Shown here: piece by piece, positions 1 through 6,660 of the stretch | How positions within the stretch are numbered: the stretch's first letter is position 1 | How the letters are laid out: every line of letters begins with the position of its first letter | DNA from: JBFWQM01 sp050249455 | Lineage (GTDB): Bacteria > Pseudomonadota > Alphaproteobacteria > MPNO01 > VGEU01 | DNA length: 13,172 bases | NCBI GenBank assembly: GCA_050249455.1 | Contig: JBFWQM010000157.1 | Span: 1 to 13,172, forward strand | Reading direction: 5' to 3' | Position numbers and translations under genes: made by a program | The notes under the pieces: model-generated | Told to the model about the DNA's origin: nothing | Seen by the model: the letters and a program-made list of their open reading frames with translations, nothing else | Databases searched by the model: none

Positions 1-376
1 GCACCTCGCCCCGCGCGACGGTGGCGCCCAGGCGGGTCTGCACCGTCGCGACGATGCCGGCGGCCTTCGCCGAAACCACCGCCGTGCGGTCGGGCATCAG
101 GACAGCGGACGCCGGAAGCCCGACGGAGCCGACGAGGTCGCCGGCGGCGGCCGTCTCCAGGACGATTCCCGACGCCTCGATCTGCGCCGGCGTGAGGCGC
201 AGGGCCTCCGCGGCCGCCTGTTCCTCGCCGTGCGCATGGCCGTGCTCGTGCTCGTGCTCGACAGAGGCCGCGGCGTGCTCGCGTTCCGCATGTCCGCCGC
301 GCACGCCCAGCACGACGGCGCCGAGGGCGGCGGCGGTGGCGATGCCGGCGACGAAGCCGATCAGTGTCCTGTTCAT
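1..376 (-). CDS. czcB: RND heavy-metal efflux periplasmic adaptor, CzcB type (partial, N-terminal 125 residues)
   Basis: Membrane-fusion (HlyD-family) adaptor that would link an inner-membrane RND pump to the CzcC channel in the periplasm. The ATG at 376-374 is preceded by TGAGG five bases upstream, and this ribosome site overlaps the czcC stop codon, so the two genes are probably translationally coupled. Residues 1-24 form an N-terminal membrane or signal segment (MNRTLIGFVAGIATAAALGA). Residues 29-50 are His-rich, with an alternating His/Glu run followed by GHAH, a likely metal-binding linker. From about residue 60 it reads LRLTPAQIEASGIVLETA, typical of CzcB-like adaptors, followed by the start of the barrel/lipoyl region (VVSAKAAGIVATV). 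The C-terminal two-thirds lie beyond position 1. The metal (Co/Zn/Cd, Ni or Cu) cannot be told from this fragment. The family call is firm; the exact gene name is by analogy. Confidence 0.85.
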   Translation of the reverse strand, partial: MNRTLIGFVAGIATAAALGAVVLGVRGGHAEREHAAASVEHEHEHGHAHGEEQAAAEALRLTPAQIEASGIVLETAAAGDLVGSVGLPASAVLMPDRTAVVSAKAAGIVATVQTRLGATVARGEV

Positions 377-384
377 GGCGGACC

Positions 385-1617
385 TCAGTAGACGCCGCCG
401 GCCGCGCGCATCAGCGCGATCCGGGCAAGGTGGTATTCCTTCAGGGCGACGACGAGCGCGGCGTCGGCATCGAAGCGGGTCCGCTGCGCGTCAAGCAGCT
501 CGAGGAAGCCGAACTTGCCGGCGGCATAGCCTTCCTGCGCGGCGGCCAGCACCTCCGCCGCGGCGGGCACGATGCGAGCGCGCAGCGTCTCGGCCGTTCG
601 CCGCGCCGCATTGAGACGCTGGGACGCCACCGTCAATTCGCCGGCGACCGATCGGCGCAGCGCCTCCGCTTCCGCCTCGGCCCCGATCAGCTCCTGGCGT
701 GCCCGGTCGATGTTGCCGCGGTTGGTGTCGAACAGCGGCAGCGGGATCGACAGGCCGAAAACCAGGCTTGTGTCGTCGGCGTCCCGGTCGTGCCGCACCC
801 CGGCGCGGACGGTGAGGTCGGGGATGGCCAGCGCGGACTGGCGCGCCAGCTCCGCCTGCGCGCGCGCGCGCAGCGGGCCCAGGCGGGCGACCGCCGGGTT
901 CGTCAGCAGCGCCGCGTCGGGGTCGATCGGGGCGACGGCCTCGATGCGGTCGAACCAGCCGGCATCGGCGACGGCGGCATCGCGAATCCCCAGCACGGCG
1001 GCCAGCGCCGCGAGGCGGGCGTCGCGTTCGCGCGCGGCACGGTGGCGGCCCGATTCGGCGGCGGCTTCGGCGATGCGGGCCTTGCTCGCCTGGACCGGCG
1101 GCTCGCGGCCGTTTCGCACCCGCTCATCGACTGCCGCGGCGACGGCCCGGGCGTTGTCCAGGCGCCCGGCCTCCACCACAAGGTCGCGGGTCGCGGCCAG
1201 TGCCGCGACGAAGGCGACCGCGATGTCGCGGCGCAGCTCCAGCGCCTCCAGGTCGCGCTCGGTGCCGGCAGCCGCAAGGCCGGCCTCGGCCGCCGCGATA
1301 CGCGCGGCGCGCTTGCCGCCCAGCTCGAAAGCCTGCGACAGGCCGGCCGTCAGCTCGGCGCCGCGCACCCCCGACAGGGCGCCGCGGCCGGCGACGTTCT
1401 CCGCGTCCAGGAAAAGTTCGGGGTTCGGACGCGCCGCGGCCTGGCGGCGCTCGCCGGCGGCAGCGGCGCGTCGGGCCTCCGCGGCGCGCAGGCGCGGCGA
1501 ATGCGCCTCGCCTACGCGCTGCGCGTCTTCGAGCGTGCGGATCGGCTCGGTGGTCTGGGCGATGGTGATGGCCGGCGCGAACGCGGCCAGCCAGGCGGCG
1601 ACAACCAATGTGCGCAT
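385..1617 (-). CDS. czcC: TolC-family outer-membrane efflux protein, CzcC type
   Basis: Outer-membrane channel of a tripartite RND metal efflux pump, 410 residues, a normal length for CzcC-like proteins. The frame is open up to 1662, but the ATG at 1617 is preferred: GAGAGGA lies about five bases upstream, and it gives a clean signal peptide (MRTLVVAAWLAAFAPAITIA, residues 1-20). Two outer-membrane efflux repeats are visible. The first includes ARPNPEL (62-68) and LSQAFELGGKRAARI (93-107). The second includes the IPLPLFDTNRGNIDRA stretch (291-306) and AAGKFGFLELLDAQRT (365-380). Long Ala/Arg/Glu-rich helices between them fit the periplasmic coiled-coil tunnel. The gene sits 8 bp upstream of czcB and 63 bp downstream of a small Cys/His protein gene, all in one direction. 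Other TolC-family pumps are possible, but the neighbours and the PLPLFD...NRGNI motif favour the CzcC group. Confidence 0.9.
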   Translation of the reverse strand: MRTLVVAAWLAAFAPAITIAQTTEPIRTLEDAQRVGEAHSPRLRAAEARRAAAAGERRQAAARPNPELFLDAENVAGRGALSGVRGAELTAGLSQAFELGGKRAARIAAAEAGLAAAGTERDLEALELRRDIAVAFVAALAATRDLVVEAGRLDNARAVAAAVDERVRNGREPPVQASKARIAEAAAESGRHRAARERDARLAALAAVLGIRDAAVADAGWFDRIEAVAPIDPDAALLTNPAVARLGPLRARAQAELARQSALAIPDLTVRAGVRHDRDADDTSLVFGLSIPLPLFDTNRGNIDRARQELIGAEAEAEALRRSVAGELTVASQRLNAARRTAETLRARIVPAAAEVLAAAQEGYAAGKFGFLELLDAQRTRFDADAALVVALKEYHLARIALMRAAGGVY

Positions 1618-1680
1618 GGAATCCTCTCGGCACGGACGGACCGCGCGCAGGGCGCGGCGCATGCGTCGGACGGTCGAGGA

Positions 1681-2028
1681 TCAGGCGCGGGGTGGTTTTC
1701 GGGGCGTCTCGGGAGACCGCGGCTCGGCGGCCGCCAGGCGTGCGGGCAGAAGCGCCTCGACTTCGGCGCCGACGACGGAGTCGGTCGTCGCAGGGGCCGG
1801 AATGCCTCGGCCGTGCTGGTCGCAATGGTATGCGCAGTCGATTTCGCCGGCCGGGACGCCGACTGGATCGTCGCCCGACGCCAGGGTAGTGGCAGGTGCC
1901 GGGTTGCCAGCGTGCGCAACGGCGTGCCAGCCGCCGAGGAAAGCGGTCGCGAGGCAGGCGATCAAAGCCACGACGGCGGCGAGCCGTACGCGTATCGGCC
2001 TTTCTCGGGCAGGGTGCCGGAAGCGCAT
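1681..2028 (-). CDS. Small exported or membrane-anchored protein with Cys/His cluster (CzcI/DUF2946-like, tentative)
   Basis: 115 residues with no firm family assignment. A basic N-terminus is followed by one hydrophobic segment (about 14-33, VRLAAVVALIACLATAFLGG), then WHAVAHA with H35 and H39. A compact cluster CAYHCDQHG follows (C65, H68, C69, H72), and the tail is Pro/Arg-rich. The layout resembles the short periplasmic proteins (CzcI or DUF2946 type) that often precede czcCBA genes. The cluster could bind a metal ion, but that is inference. The ATG at 2028 has no clear Shine-Dalgarno sequence (upstream bases read GACACTACGCG), and no better in-frame start was seen. It lies 48 bp downstream of the HGG protein gene and 63 bp upstream of czcC. 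It is judged real because its position and motifs fit the operon, even though it is short and antisense frames are open. Confidence 0.6.
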   Translation of the reverse strand: MRFRHPARERPIRVRLAAVVALIACLATAFLGGWHAVAHAGNPAPATTLASGDDPVGVPAGEIDCAYHCDQHGRGIPAPATTDSVVGAEVEALLPARLAAAEPRSPETPRKPPRA

Positions 2029-2076
2029 CGCGTAGTGTCTAGCAGATCACCGGGCGGTCAGGGAATACTGCGCGCG

Positions 2077-2412
2077 TCAGAGTTCGTTGCCGCCCTGCCG
2101 CAGGGTCGCCATCGCGCCGACCTTGCCGGACAGCGGCGTGGACGCCATGCCTGCCAGCAGATCGCCCTGCGGCGTCAGGTCGACGGCCGTTTCGGCGTTG
2201 TGGGCGAACAGCCGCACCGTCGCCGTCATGTCGGCGGCGGGACGCGCCGGCCGGTGACCCTTGATGACGTAGAGCCGGACGTCGCGGCCCTTGACCACAA
2301 GATCGGCCTCGTACGCGCCGAACTTCTTGACCTGCCCGCCATGCTTGGGTTCGTCGGCCAGCGCGAGGTTGCCCCATAACATCGCTGCGGCGACGAACGC
2401 CGGCGCTAGCAC
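2077..2412 (-). CDS. Small periplasmic HGG-motif protein of metal-efflux loci
   Basis: 111 residues with an export signal (hydrophobic 1-18, cleavage likely after LALA at 19) and a mature part beginning DEPKHGGQV. The body (FGAYEADLVVKGRDVRLYV, 31-49; then ATVRL and AMATLRQGG) resembles a group of small periplasmic proteins often found beside czc-type or copper-efflux genes. No biochemical function can be given. A metal-binding or sensing role through H24 is inference. The start used here is GTG at 2412-2410, with only a weak GGA upstream. The in-frame ATT at 2424-2422 would give a more normal signal peptide with a basic residue (M-R-I-A-V-L-A...). The nearest upstream in-frame stop is at 2439-2437, so the start must lie between these points. 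The gene follows the tldD stop by 30 bp and may be read from the tldD promoter. Confidence 0.7.
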   Translation of the reverse strand: MLAPAFVAAAMLWGNLALADEPKHGGQVKKFGAYEADLVVKGRDVRLYVIKGHRPARPAADMTATVRLFAHNAETAVDLTPQGDLLAGMASTPLSGKVGAMATLRQGGNEL

Positions 2413-2442
2413 TGCGATCCGAATCTCGTCGTACTCTCAGGT

Positions 2443-3882
2443 TCACGCCGCGGCCTCGGTGCCGCCGACCGTGAGGTTGTCGACCAGCAGGGTGGGCTGG
2501 CCGACGCCGACCGGAACGCTCTGGCCGTCCTTGCCGCAGGTGCCGACGCCGTTGTCGAGGTGCATGTCGTTGCCGACCATGCGCACGCGGGTCAGCACGT
2601 CGGGCCCGTTGCCGATCAGGGTCGCGCCCTTGACCGGGCGGCTGACCTTGCCGTCCTCGATCAGGTAGGCCTCGGAGGCGGTGAACACGAACTTGCCCGA
2701 GGTGATGTCGACCTGGCCGCCGCCGAAGTTGACGGCGTAGAGGCCCTTCTTCACCGACCGCACGATCTCCTCCGGCGACTGGCCGCCCGACAGCATGTAG
2801 GTGTTGGTCATGCGCGGCATCGGCGCGTGGCCGAAGCTCTGGCGGCGGCCGTTGCCGGTCGGCTTCACGCCCATCAGCCGGGCATTGAGCCGGTCCTGCA
2901 GGTAGCCGGTCAGGATGCCGTCCTCGATCAGCACCGTGCGGTGGCTCGGCGTGCCCTCGTCGTCGATGGTGATCGAGCCGCGGCGGTCGGGCAGGGTGCC
3001 GTCGTCCACCACCGTCACGCCCGGCGCGGCGATGCGCTGGCCCATCAGCCCGGCGAAGGCGGAGGTCTTCTTGCGGTTGAAGTCGCCCTCCAGGCCGTGG
3101 CCGATCGCCTCGTGCAGCAGCACGCCGGGCCAGCCCGGCCCGAGCACGACCGGCATCTCGCCCGCCGGCGCCGGGGCCGCCTCGAGGTTGACCAGCGCCT
3201 GGCGCAGCGCCTCCTTCACCTGGGCCTGCCAGTGCGCCGCGTCGAGGTAGGCGTGATAGGCGACGCGCCCGCCGGCGCCGTGGCTGCCCGATTCCATGCG
3301 GTCGCCGTCGCCGACGACGACCGAGACGTTGAGCCGGACCAGCGGGCGGATGTCGGCGGCGCGGTAGCCGTCGGCGCGCACGATCTGCACCGCCTGCCAT
3401 TCGCCGGCGATCGAGGCCGAGACCTGGCGCACCCGCGGGTCGAGGCCGCGGGCGTAGGCGTCGATCTCCGCCAGCAGCTTGACCTTCTTCTCGAAGTCGA
3501 CCTCGCCCAGCGGGTTGAGGTCGGCGTAAAGCGCACGGTTGGTGCCCTGCGGCGGCGCCGACATCGTGCCGGCGCGGCCGTGGCGGACGGCGCCGACGGT
3601 TTCCCCGGCGCGGCGAATCGCCTCCTCGCTCAGCACCGAGGCGTGGGCGTAGCCGGTCGCCTCGCCCGCCACGGCGCGCAGCCCGAAGCCCTGGGTGGTG
3701 TCGAACGAGGCGCTGCGCAGCCGTCCGTCGTCGAAGGCGATGCTCTCGGACTGGCGGTACTCGAGAAACAGCTCGCCGTCGTCGGTGCCGCGCAGCATCT
3801 CGCCGACGAGCTTCTCGATCCGGCCGCGATCCATGCCGGCGCGGGCGTAGAACAGGTCGTCGGTCTGGGCGAGGTCGGACAT
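2443..3882 (-). CDS. tldD: Metalloprotease TldD
   Basis: Zinc metalloprotease subunit of the TldD/PmbA(TldE) family. In E. coli the TldD-TldE heterodimer degrades unfolded peptides, matures microcin B17 and helps turn over the antitoxin CcdA. It is cytosolic. The protein has 479 residues, almost exactly the E. coli length. The zinc motif HEAIGH is at 257-262 followed by GLEGDFNRKK, and the conserved C-terminal Cys is C449 in GTCGKDGQSVPVGVGQP. The ATG at 3882 has a perfect AAGGAG six bases upstream. It is divergent from coxB across 290 bp and followed by the small HGG-protein gene. tldD next to coxB is common in alphaproteobacteria. The metal-efflux genes behind it are a less usual neighbour. 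The partner pmbA/tldE is not in the window. Confidence 0.97.
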   Translation of the reverse strand: MSDLAQTDDLFYARAGMDRGRIEKLVGEMLRGTDDGELFLEYRQSESIAFDDGRLRSASFDTTQGFGLRAVAGEATGYAHASVLSEEAIRRAGETVGAVRHGRAGTMSAPPQGTNRALYADLNPLGEVDFEKKVKLLAEIDAYARGLDPRVRQVSASIAGEWQAVQIVRADGYRAADIRPLVRLNVSVVVGDGDRMESGSHGAGGRVAYHAYLDAAHWQAQVKEALRQALVNLEAAPAPAGEMPVVLGPGWPGVLLHEAIGHGLEGDFNRKKTSAFAGLMGQRIAAPGVTVVDDGTLPDRRGSITIDDEGTPSHRTVLIEDGILTGYLQDRLNARLMGVKPTGNGRRQSFGHAPMPRMTNTYMLSGGQSPEEIVRSVKKGLYAVNFGGGQVDITSGKFVFTASEAYLIEDGKVSRPVKGATLIGNGPDVLTRVRMVGNDMHLDNGVGTCGKDGQSVPVGVGQPTLLVDNLTVGGTEAAA

Positions 3883-3927
3883 CGAACGCTCCTTGCGGCG
3901 CCGCGGCGCGGCGGGTCATACGACAGG

Positions 3928-3956
3928 AATATGAGGCGCGACGGCGCGGAAGTCAT
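3928..3956 (-). promoter_or_regulatory. Candidate sigma70 promoter of tldD
   Basis: Read on the minus strand, ATGACT (3956-3951; 4 of 6 matches to TTGACA) is followed after exactly 17 bases by CATATT (3933-3928; 4 of 6 matches to TATAAT). Transcription would start near 3921 and leave a leader of about 39 nt before the tldD ATG. The call is based on spacing and position only. Confidence 0.35.
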
Positions 3957-4038
3957 GCCCGGTTCCGCCGTTCGTGCGACATATGGTCGCGACGGTCGAG
4001 GGGCCGGGCGGGTGCCGGGCGTCGATGCTATTAACCGT

Positions 4039-4058
4039 CGCCATGTGGCGGGCGCCAT
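4039..4058. repeat. CGCCA/TGGCG inverted repeat plus direct CGCCAT copy
   Basis: CGCCA (4039-4043) and TGGCG (4046-4050) form a perfect inverted repeat with a 2-base centre. A second CGCCAT begins at 4053, 14 bases after the first. The group lies 35-45 bp upstream of the candidate coxB -35 element, a typical place for an activator site. The arms are short and the region is GC-rich, so chance is not excluded. Confidence 0.25.
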
Positions 4059-4083
4059 TGTGTCGCACCGCGGTCGCGGCGGG

Positions 4084-4112
4084 TTGAGGCGGTCGGTAGC
4101 GGCCGGTATTTT
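4084..4112 (+). promoter_or_regulatory. Candidate sigma70 promoter of the cox operon
   Basis: TTGAGG (4084-4089) is followed after exactly 17 bases by TATTTT (4107-4112). Each element matches 4 of 6 consensus bases. Transcription would start near 4119 and give a leader of about 54 nt before the coxB ATG at 4173. TATTTT is one of the few AT-rich spots in this very GC-rich spacer. Confidence 0.4.
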
Positions 4113-4120
4113 CGACCGGC
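4102..4120. repeat. Inverted repeat overlapping the coxB -10 element
   Basis: GCCGGT (4102-4107) and ACCGGC (4115-4120) are perfect 6-base arms around a 7-base centre that contains most of the candidate -10 element. The placement fits an operator controlling the cox operon. It could equally be a chance palindrome in a GC-rich spacer. Confidence 0.3.
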
Positions 4121-4172
4121 GGGTCGGCCGCAGCGCGACGCGGTGCCGTCCGAGGGAGAAGCGGAAACCAAC

Positions 4173-5030
4173 ATGTCGTTGATCAGACGAATGCTCCCGG
4201 CCTGTGCCGGGATCGCGACGGCGGCGGCCGTAACCCTGGCAGCGGCGTCCGCCTCGGCCACGGAGCCGCAGCCTTGGCAGATGAACCTGATCGAGCCGGC
4301 GACCGACATCATGCGCCGGAACGTCCATTTCCACGACCTCCTGCTGGTCATCATCACCGCGATCAGCGTGTTCGTGCTCGCGCTCCTGGTCTACGTGATG
4401 ATGCGGTTCCGCGAGTCGCGGAACCCGACGCCGTCGAAGACCTCGCACAACACCCTGATCGAGGTGCTGTGGACGGTGATCCCGGTGGTGATCCTGGTCG
4501 TCATCGCCATCCCGTCGTTCAAGCTCCTCTACTACCAGGACGTCATCCCGCAGGCGGACATGACGATCAAGGTGACCGGCAAGCAGTGGTACTGGACCTA
4601 CGACTACCCCGACCACGGCAACTTCACGTTCGACAGCCTGATGGTGCCGGAGGCCGACCTGAAGCCGGGCCAGCCGCGGCTGCTGACGGTCGATAACCGC
4701 ATCGTGGTGCCGGTCAACGCCACCGTTAAGGTGCTGGTGACGGGCGCCGACGTGATCCATTCCTGGACCGTGCCGGCGTTCGGCGTGAAGGTCGATGCCA
4801 ATCCCGGCCGGCTCAACGAGCGCTGGTTCAAGGTGGAACGCGAAGGCATCTACTACGGCCAGTGCTCCGAGCTGTGCGGCGTGAACCACGCTTTCATGCC
4901 GATCACGGTGGAAGCCGTTTCGAAGGAGAAGTTCGACGCCTGGGTCGCCGAGGCGAAGCAGAAGTTCGCCCGCGCCGAGCCCGATGGCGCGCCGCGCCAG
5001 GTGGCGCAGGCGCCCAGCTCAAACCAGTAA
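4173..5030 (+). CDS. coxB: Cytochrome c oxidase subunit II (CuA subunit)
   Basis: Takes electrons from cytochrome c through the binuclear CuA centre on the periplasmic side of the aa3 oxidase. The protein has 285 residues. Residues 1-29 are a signal peptide (ending ...AAASASA). Two transmembrane helices lie at about 55-77 and 97-117. A periplasmic cupredoxin domain follows, with WYWTYDYPD at 139-147. All CuA ligands are present: H196, C231, E233, C235, H239 and M242, the last five within YYGQCSELCGVNHAFMPI. The frame is open from a GTG at 4143, but the ATG at 4173 is chosen because it starts the signal peptide directly and has GGAA eight bases upstream. It is the first gene of the cox operon, 18 bp before coxA. 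There is no C-terminal cytochrome c domain, so this is a plain aa3-type subunit rather than a caa3 type. Confidence 0.98.
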   Translation: MSLIRRMLPACAGIATAAAVTLAAASASATEPQPWQMNLIEPATDIMRRNVHFHDLLLVIITAISVFVLALLVYVMMRFRESRNPTPSKTSHNTLIEVLWTVIPVVILVVIAIPSFKLLYYQDVIPQADMTIKVTGKQWYWTYDYPDHGNFTFDSLMVPEADLKPGQPRLLTVDNRIVVPVNATVKVLVTGADVIHSWTVPAFGVKVDANPGRLNERWFKVEREGIYYGQCSELCGVNHAFMPITVEAVSKEKFDAWVAEAKQKFARAEPDGAPRQVAQAPSSNQ

Positions 5031-5048
5031 GCCGCAGGATCAGCACCC

Positions 5049-6641
5049 ATGAGTGACGCCCACGCACACGCCCACGGCGACCACGGGCACCATCCGACCG
5101 GTTGGAAGCGGTTCGTCTATTCGACGAACCACAAGGACATCGGCACCATGTACCTGATCTTCGCCATCATGGCGGGGATCATCGGCGCGGCGCTCTCCGT
5201 CCTGTTCCGGATGGAGCTGCAGGCGCCCGGCGACCAGATCCTGGGCGGCGACCACCAGTTCTTCAACGTGCTGGTCACCGCGCACGGCCTGATCATGGTG
5301 TTCTTCATGGTCATGCCGGCGATGATCGGCGGCTTCGGCAACTGGATGGTGCCGCTGATGATCGGGGCGCCCGACATGGCGTTCCCGCGCATGAACAACA
5401 TCAGCTTCTGGCTGCTGATCCCGGCGTTCCTGCTGCTGCTCGGCGCCGGCTTCCTGGCCGGCGGCGCCGGCACGGGCTGGACGGTCTATCCGCCGCTGTC
5501 GTCGGAAGGCCATCCCGGGCCCGCCGTCGACATGGCGATCTTCTCGCTGCATCTCGCGGGCGCCTCGTCGATCCTGGGCGCCATCAACTTCATCACCACC
5601 ATCTTCAACATGCGCGCGCCGGGCATGACGCTGCACAAGATGCCGCTGTTCGTGTGGTCGGTGCTGGTGACCGCGTTCCTGCTGCTGCTGTCGCTGCCGG
5701 TGCTCGCCGGCGCCATCACGATGCTGCTGACCGACCGCAACTTCGGCACCTCGTTCTTCAAGGCGGCCGGCGGCGGCGACCCGGTCCTCTACCAGCATTT
5801 GTTCTGGTTCTTCGGCCACCCGGAGGTCTACATCCTGATCCTGCCGGGCTTCGGGATGATCAGCCAGATCGTGTCCACGTTCTCGCGCAAGCCGGTGTTC
5901 GGCTATCTCGGCATGGCCTACGCCATGGTCGCGATCGGCTTCGTCGGCTTCGTGGTGTGGGCGCACCACATGTACACCACCGGCATCAACGTCGACACCA
6001 AGGCCTACTTCACCGCGGCGACGATGGTGATCGCAGTGCCGACCGGCGTGAAGATCTTCAGCTGGATCGCCACCATGTGGGGCGGCTCGATCCAGTTCCG
6101 CACGCCGATGCTGTGGGCGATCGGGTTCATCTTCCTGTTCACGGTCGGCGGCGTGACCGGCGTGGTGCTGTCCAATGCCGGCATGGACACCTCGCTGCAC
6201 GACACCTACTACGTGGTGGCGCATTTCCACTACGTGCTGTCGCTCGGCGCCGTGTTCGCGATCTTCGGCGGCTTCTACTACTGGCTGCCCAAGATGTGCG
6301 GGCGCATGTATCCGGAAAGCCTCGGCAAGCTGCACTTCTGGATCACATTCATCGGCGTCAACCTGACGTTCTTCCCCATGCACTTCGCAGGCCTGGCCGG
6401 CATGCCGCGCCGCATCGCCGACTACCCCGACGCCTATGCGGGCTGGAACCACGTCTCGTCCTACGGCTCCTATCTCTCCGCGCTCGGCGTGCTGGTGTTC
6501 ATCCTCGTGCTGATCCGGACCTTCTCGTCCGGGCCGCGGGTGGCGGAGAACCCGTGGGGCGAGGGCGCGACGACGCTGGAATGGACGCTGCCGTCGCCGC
6601 CGGCGTTCCACAGCTTCGACGAGCTGCCGCACATCCGCTGA
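5049..6641 (+). CDS. coxA: Cytochrome c oxidase subunit I (A1-type haem-copper oxidase)
   Basis: Catalytic subunit that reduces O2 to water at the haem a3-CuB centre and pumps protons. 530 residues with twelve expected membrane helices. Metal ligands by family position: haem a H79 and H394; CuB H257, H306 and H307; haem a3 H392. GHPEVY (256-261) contains the cross-linked Tyr (Y261) and the D-channel Glu (E259), which defines the A1 subtype. The D-channel entrance APDMAFPRMNN has D109 and N116; the K-channel motif PTGVK has T332 and K335. The N-terminus is His-rich (eight His within residues 1-15), as in several alphaproteobacterial homologues. The ATG at 5049 has AGGA nine bases upstream. The antisense frame over the whole gene is also open; this is a GC-bias artefact. 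Confidence 0.99.
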   Translation: MSDAHAHAHGDHGHHPTGWKRFVYSTNHKDIGTMYLIFAIMAGIIGAALSVLFRMELQAPGDQILGGDHQFFNVLVTAHGLIMVFFMVMPAMIGGFGNWMVPLMIGAPDMAFPRMNNISFWLLIPAFLLLLGAGFLAGGAGTGWTVYPPLSSEGHPGPAVDMAIFSLHLAGASSILGAINFITTIFNMRAPGMTLHKMPLFVWSVLVTAFLLLLSLPVLAGAITMLLTDRNFGTSFFKAAGGGDPVLYQHLFWFFGHPEVYILILPGFGMISQIVSTFSRKPVFGYLGMAYAMVAIGFVGFVVWAHHMYTTGINVDTKAYFTAATMVIAVPTGVKIFSWIATMWGGSIQFRTPMLWAIGFIFLFTVGGVTGVVLSNAGMDTSLHDTYYVVAHFHYVLSLGAVFAIFGGFYYWLPKMCGRMYPESLGKLHFWITFIGVNLTFFPMHFAGLAGMPRRIADYPDAYAGWNHVSSYGSYLSALGVLVFILVLIRTFSSGPRVAENPWGEGATTLEWTLPSPPAFHSFDELPHIR

Positions 6642-6660
6642 ACGGAGAGGCTAGAGCAGC

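Larger units (their letters stand above)
3883..4172. promoter_or_regulatory. Divergent tldD/coxB intergenic regulatory region
   Basis: This 290-bp stretch holds no credible gene; the frames that cross it are composition-driven shadows. Its leftmost bases (3883-3900) carry the tldD ribosome site. It contains a candidate promoter in each direction, an inverted repeat overlapping the coxB -10, and a CGCCA/TGGCG inverted repeat with an extra CGCCAT copy, all listed separately. A GTCGCGAC palindrome also occurs near 3987-3994. Such a region is where a redox or oxygen regulator of the oxidase would be expected to bind, but no consensus site for a named regulator could be recognised. Confidence 0.6.

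Noticed and set aside
1641..1657. CCGCGC/GCGCGG inverted repeat upstream of czcC
   Set aside because: Such arms are expected by chance at this GC content, there is no T-run for a terminator and no promoter nearby.
1618..1662. Extended czcC start at 1662
   Set aside because: The ATG at 1617 has a good ribosome site and starts a standard signal peptide; the extension would bury it.
2029..2076. Possible promoter in the gap before the Cys/His small protein
   Set aside because: The best hexamer pair (CTGACC and TAGACA) has a 14-base spacer, too short to be convincing.
364..2379. A 671-codon plus-strand frame across the metal-efflux genes
   Set aside because: Composition is Arg/Gly/Ala-rich with no motif, and the minus strand holds czcC with signal peptide, ribosome site and TolC motifs.
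2039..3919. A 626-codon minus-strand frame overlapping tldD
   Set aside because: It is another frame of the same strand as tldD, dominated by Arg and Gly, and lacks any recognisable domain.
4143..4172. Extended coxB start at GTG 4143
   Set aside because: It would place ten acidic and polar residues before the signal peptide; the ATG at 4173 begins the signal peptide directly.
5040..6632. A 530-codon open frame on the minus strand covering all of coxA
   Set aside because: It mirrors coxA codon for codon in a GC-rich sequence, is extremely rich in His, Arg, Asp and Glu with no domain, and coxA is unmistakable on the other strand.
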